From assembly GCA_026387085.1 (NCBI GenBank), contig JAPLMK010000091.1, positions 1 through 42,731 on the forward strand: a stretch of DNA of 42,731 bases. The letters run 5' to 3'. The position numbers and the translations under genes were made by a program. The DNA is from Candidatus Omnitrophota bacterium. Its GTDB lineage: Bacteria; Ratteibacteria; UBA8468; MWAK01. Each line of letters starts with the position of its first letter. Within the stretch, counting starts at the first letter, position 1. Positions 40,855 to 42,731 of the stretch are shown here, piece by piece. Under the pieces are notes generated by a model. That model ran no database searches and was not told the DNA's origin. It was given only the letters and a program-made list of their open reading frames with translations.

Positions 40855-41550
40855 ATAGAAACAAAAATAGGCAAAAAGACGCTTGGCTTTGCGAAACCGC
40901 TCGTTTAAATTACCGCGCTTTTTTTATTTTTTGCCGTCTTTTCGGCGGGCCTGACGGGAATCGAAAAAAACGACGGCGATAATCTCACGGCAACCGGCAC
41001 GCAAAGTTACGTAATTAACACCCGTTACCTGATAGGTTGTGATTATTACAATCAGGGTGTTAAATATTCCAATAACCAACAGTACGAAAAATCACTGGTT
41101 TGCTTCCGCAAGGCAGTGGAATTGTTGCCCAAGGGCCACCCGGGATACGTCCTTTCCAAAATTGAAATCCAGCGCCTGACCGACCCGGAGATTCTGGAGG
41201 AAAAAAAGAGCAAATATGAAATATTGCTTACGGAGACAGTCATCCAGCAACTAAGCGAAATCGAAAAAGAAGCCCGGCAGATAGTCGGAGTTACGGTTGA
41301 AGAAGCACCGCAGCCCGCGGAAGAAAATCAGGAGGCGGAAAGGGAAAAACGGCTCAAGAAAGCCGCCCGGCAGGTTGCCCTGGAACTCGCAATTGAAAAC
41401 CTGAAAAAACAGATTGAACAGAAAAAAAATATAACCGAACCACTGAAATCTTCCGTAAGAAACCAAAAAACAGAGCCCGAAAATGAAGAAGGGCTGTTAA
41501 AAGAAAAGATCAGGTTATTGATAGACCAGGAATTCGCCACCAAGAAATAG
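40855..41550 (+). pseudogene. Secreted TPR-like protein gene with ATA at the start position and an in-frame TAA
   Basis: After a strong promoter and AAGGAGG (40843-40849) the expected start position holds ATA (40855), which reads on as ETKIGKKTLGFAKPLV, then TAA (40906-40908). The same frame continues ITALFLFFAVFSAGLTGIEK, completing a plausible signal-anchor, then a TPR-like unit (YLIGCDYYNQGVKYSNNQQY, EKSLVCFRKAVELLP) and a Glu/Lys-rich coiled coil to 41550. Changing ATA to ATG and TAA to TTA would give one intact 231-aa gene. The only standard in-frame start later on is GTG 41116 without SD. It is probably a recent pseudogene; sequencing error is possible. Confidence 0.7.
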
Positions 41551-41560
41551 AGGTTTGATT

Positions 41561-42385
41561 ATGGCCTGGAAATGCCCTCATTGTAACAAAAAACTGGCGG
41601 AAAATGACGCCACCAGGGGTAACTGCCCTTTCTGCTTCCAGGTTTTTGACCTGCCCGAAGAACTTCAGGAAGAAGCGGTTTCGGACGAAGAACCCGCTCC
41701 AAATTTGCCGATTACCCGCAATCCCGACTCTGCCCTGCTCTGGTTATCGCTTACCACTCTGTGTTTATTATTAGTTTCGCTCTTTCTGGAAATCTGGCAC
41801 CCATCAGAAAAATATCAGCCGGCCTCAACTAAAATAGAAACGGGTAAAACAGACCCCGGTCAGGCAGAACCGCTTCCGCCGACAAAAGAGAGCGAAGAAG
41901 TAAAATCAATCCGGCTCAAAGAAAAGGAAATTGCCCAGACGGTTCTGTTTGAGTACGGAACAAAAACCTGCCAGAAAATTAAAGAGTCCCTAAAACAGGA
42001 ATATCTTCTGCAGCAAAAAGACGAGGCGAAATTCGGCAACTTATTTGGCAGTCCGATCGGCCTGGCGCATACCCAATTGCAATCAGTTTATACCCAATAC
42101 GGCCAGGCCTACCTTTTGTTGCTCGATGCAAACAAAAACTCGGACGGACTTAAAATCATCACTAATGATATTACGGTCAGCGACACCGATTTCGCAAAAG
42201 GGAAACTGGTTATCCAGTCGGTTACCCCTCTTTCGCTGGATGCCAAAAACAGCGCCCTGTTTAACGCGGTCCACTCCGAACCTTATCAGTTCCTTGTTTC
42301 CTGCACCCGCCCCGAAAAAGAATGGAAGGTAAAGGAATGGACTATTATCGGCACCGATTGGAATTTCCGGCCTTTGCCCCGCTGA
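41561..42385 (+). CDS. Zinc-ribbon, single-TM protein of unknown function
   Basis: This 274-aa protein starts MAWKCPHCNKKLAENDATRG followed by NCPFCFQVF: two CxxC pairs, a zinc ribbon. An acidic linker leads to one TM helix (ALLWLSLTTLCLLLVSLFLE, about residues 50-72), a Pro/Glu linker, and an extracytoplasmic domain of about 180 residues I do not recognise. GAGG lies upstream of ATG 41561; an earlier TTG (41555) is discounted. It follows the TPR gene by ten bases, so the two were probably an operon. Confidence 0.75.
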   Translation: MAWKCPHCNKKLAENDATRGNCPFCFQVFDLPEELQEEAVSDEEPAPNLPITRNPDSALLWLSLTTLCLLLVSLFLEIWHPSEKYQPASTKIETGKTDPGQAEPLPPTKESEEVKSIRLKEKEIAQTVLFEYGTKTCQKIKESLKQEYLLQQKDEAKFGNLFGSPIGLAHTQLQSVYTQYGQAYLLLLDANKNSDGLKIITNDITVSDTDFAKGKLVIQSVTPLSLDAKNSALFNAVHSEPYQFLVSCTRPEKEWKVKEWTIIGTDWNFRPLPR

Positions 42386-42403
42386 TAACAAACCTGCCCT
42401 GCT

Positions 42404-42433
42404 TTGACTTGGCGTATAATTTTGTGCTAAAAT
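42404..42433 (+). promoter_or_regulatory. Putative sigma-70-type promoter of hppA
   Basis: TTGACT (42404-42409), 18-base spacer, TAAAAT (42428-42433), about 70 bases before the hppA ATG. Confidence 0.5.
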
Positions 42434-42503
42434 TAAATGGTTTTTATTTTGGATATTTAAACCGAAACAACAACTTTCCTCAATACCAAAAGGAGCGAAA
42501 ACT

Positions 42504-42731
42504 ATGTTTAGTTTAATTATCTTCACCAGCCTGCTTGGTCTGTTAGTGGCTTACTTTCTCGCGCGGCACGTTCTCAGCCAGGAGATGGGCAATCTCCAGA
42601 TGCAGGAAATCTCCAACCACATCCGGGAAGGCGCCATGGCGTTTCTGAAACGCCAGTACGGCACGATTGCCGCCTTAACCGCGGTGCTGGCCGTCATCAT
42701 CTTCCTCATCTACGCGCTGAGCGGAAAGGTC
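42504..42731 (+). CDS. hppA: Membrane-bound ion-pumping pyrophosphatase, 5' part
   Basis: The first 76 codons of a gene that runs off the right edge. FSLIIFTSLLGLLVAYFLAR is the first TM helix, followed by MGNLQMQEISNHIREGAMAF and LKRQYGTIAAL, the conserved start of membrane pyrophosphatases. These couple PPi hydrolysis to Na+ or H+ export; the residues deciding the ion lie outside the window. AAAAGGAGC precedes ATG 42504. Confidence 0.93.
   Translation, partial: MFSLIIFTSLLGLLVAYFLARHVLSQEMGNLQMQEISNHIREGAMAFLKRQYGTIAALTAVLAVIIFLIYALSGKV

Noticed and set aside
40328..40858. 176-codon plus-strand open frame covering the gap upstream of the TPR gene
   Set aside because: Its first half is antisense to the MscS-like gene and its second half reads through palindromes into the promoter; composition is basic and unlike a protein.

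Overview
The window reads as one contig segment from an uncultivated, probably anaerobic, Gram-negative bacterium. LPS genes (kdsA, a broken kdsD, lptF, lptG, an O-antigen ligase) imply an outer membrane. Rubrerythrin, an NfnB/SudA-type flavo-iron-sulfur oxidoreductase and a membrane pyrophosphatase imply anaerobic, energy-saving metabolism. The order hpf-ptsN-ptsI-pgi/pmi-metK-coaE-rho and the style of the intergenic repeats would suit an Omnitrophota-like or related candidate phylum. That placement is inference; no rRNA or tRNA gene was seen to settle it.

Layout. 1-3.1 kb: end of a probable NfnA-like gene and its NfnB-like partner, a 29-residue lipoprotein gene, then (minus strand) two small PspC/LiaF-like membrane proteins and rubrerythrin. 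3.1-7.5 kb: trpS-hisC, then dacA (c-di-AMP synthase), a 53-residue CdaR-like membrane microprotein, pdxJ and a small unknown gene. 7.5-12.2 kb: a sugar or polyol catabolic cluster (SrlD-like dehydrogenase, divergent XylA-like isomerase, L-ribulokinase araB, L-ribulose-5-P 4-epimerase araD) with no araA. 12.2-16.2 kb: argC-aroE, a ThuA-like protein and an MFS exporter. 16.2-19.1 kb (minus): lptF and lptG split by a frameshifted GxxExxY gene, with a 274-bp MITE-like element against the lptF start codon. 19.2-23.7 kb: a UroD-like protein, then nusA, a minimal infB and a HIT protein behind a good sigma-70-type promoter. 23.7-27 kb: kdsA, frameshifted kdsD, a collapsed lptC/lptA relic and a SpoIID-like protein. 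27-34.2 kb: hpf, ptsN, ptsI, pgi/pmi, metK, coaE, rho. 34.2-37.3 kb: an orphan oligopeptide-type ABC ATPase, an O-antigen ligase with TPRs, rpmB. 37.3-40.5 kb (minus): comEB/dCMP deaminase, glutaredoxin-like, recJ, preceded by an MscS-like TM protein. 40.5-42.7 kb: a degenerate TPR gene, a zinc-ribbon membrane protein and the 5' end of hppA.

Two themes stand out. First, at least six families of short palindromic repeats sit at gene boundaries and often supply the start codon, stop codon or internal codons of the neighbouring genes. Second, several genes carry small deletions or frameshifts: an SDR lacking a core strand, kdsD, lptC/lptA, GxxExxY, a TPR gene with ATA in place of ATG plus an in-frame TAA, a CdaR reduced to its membrane anchor and an IF2 without its N-terminal region. 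Either the lineage is eroding its genes or the assembly has errors; reads would decide. No CRISPR array, complete prophage or obvious defence system was found.
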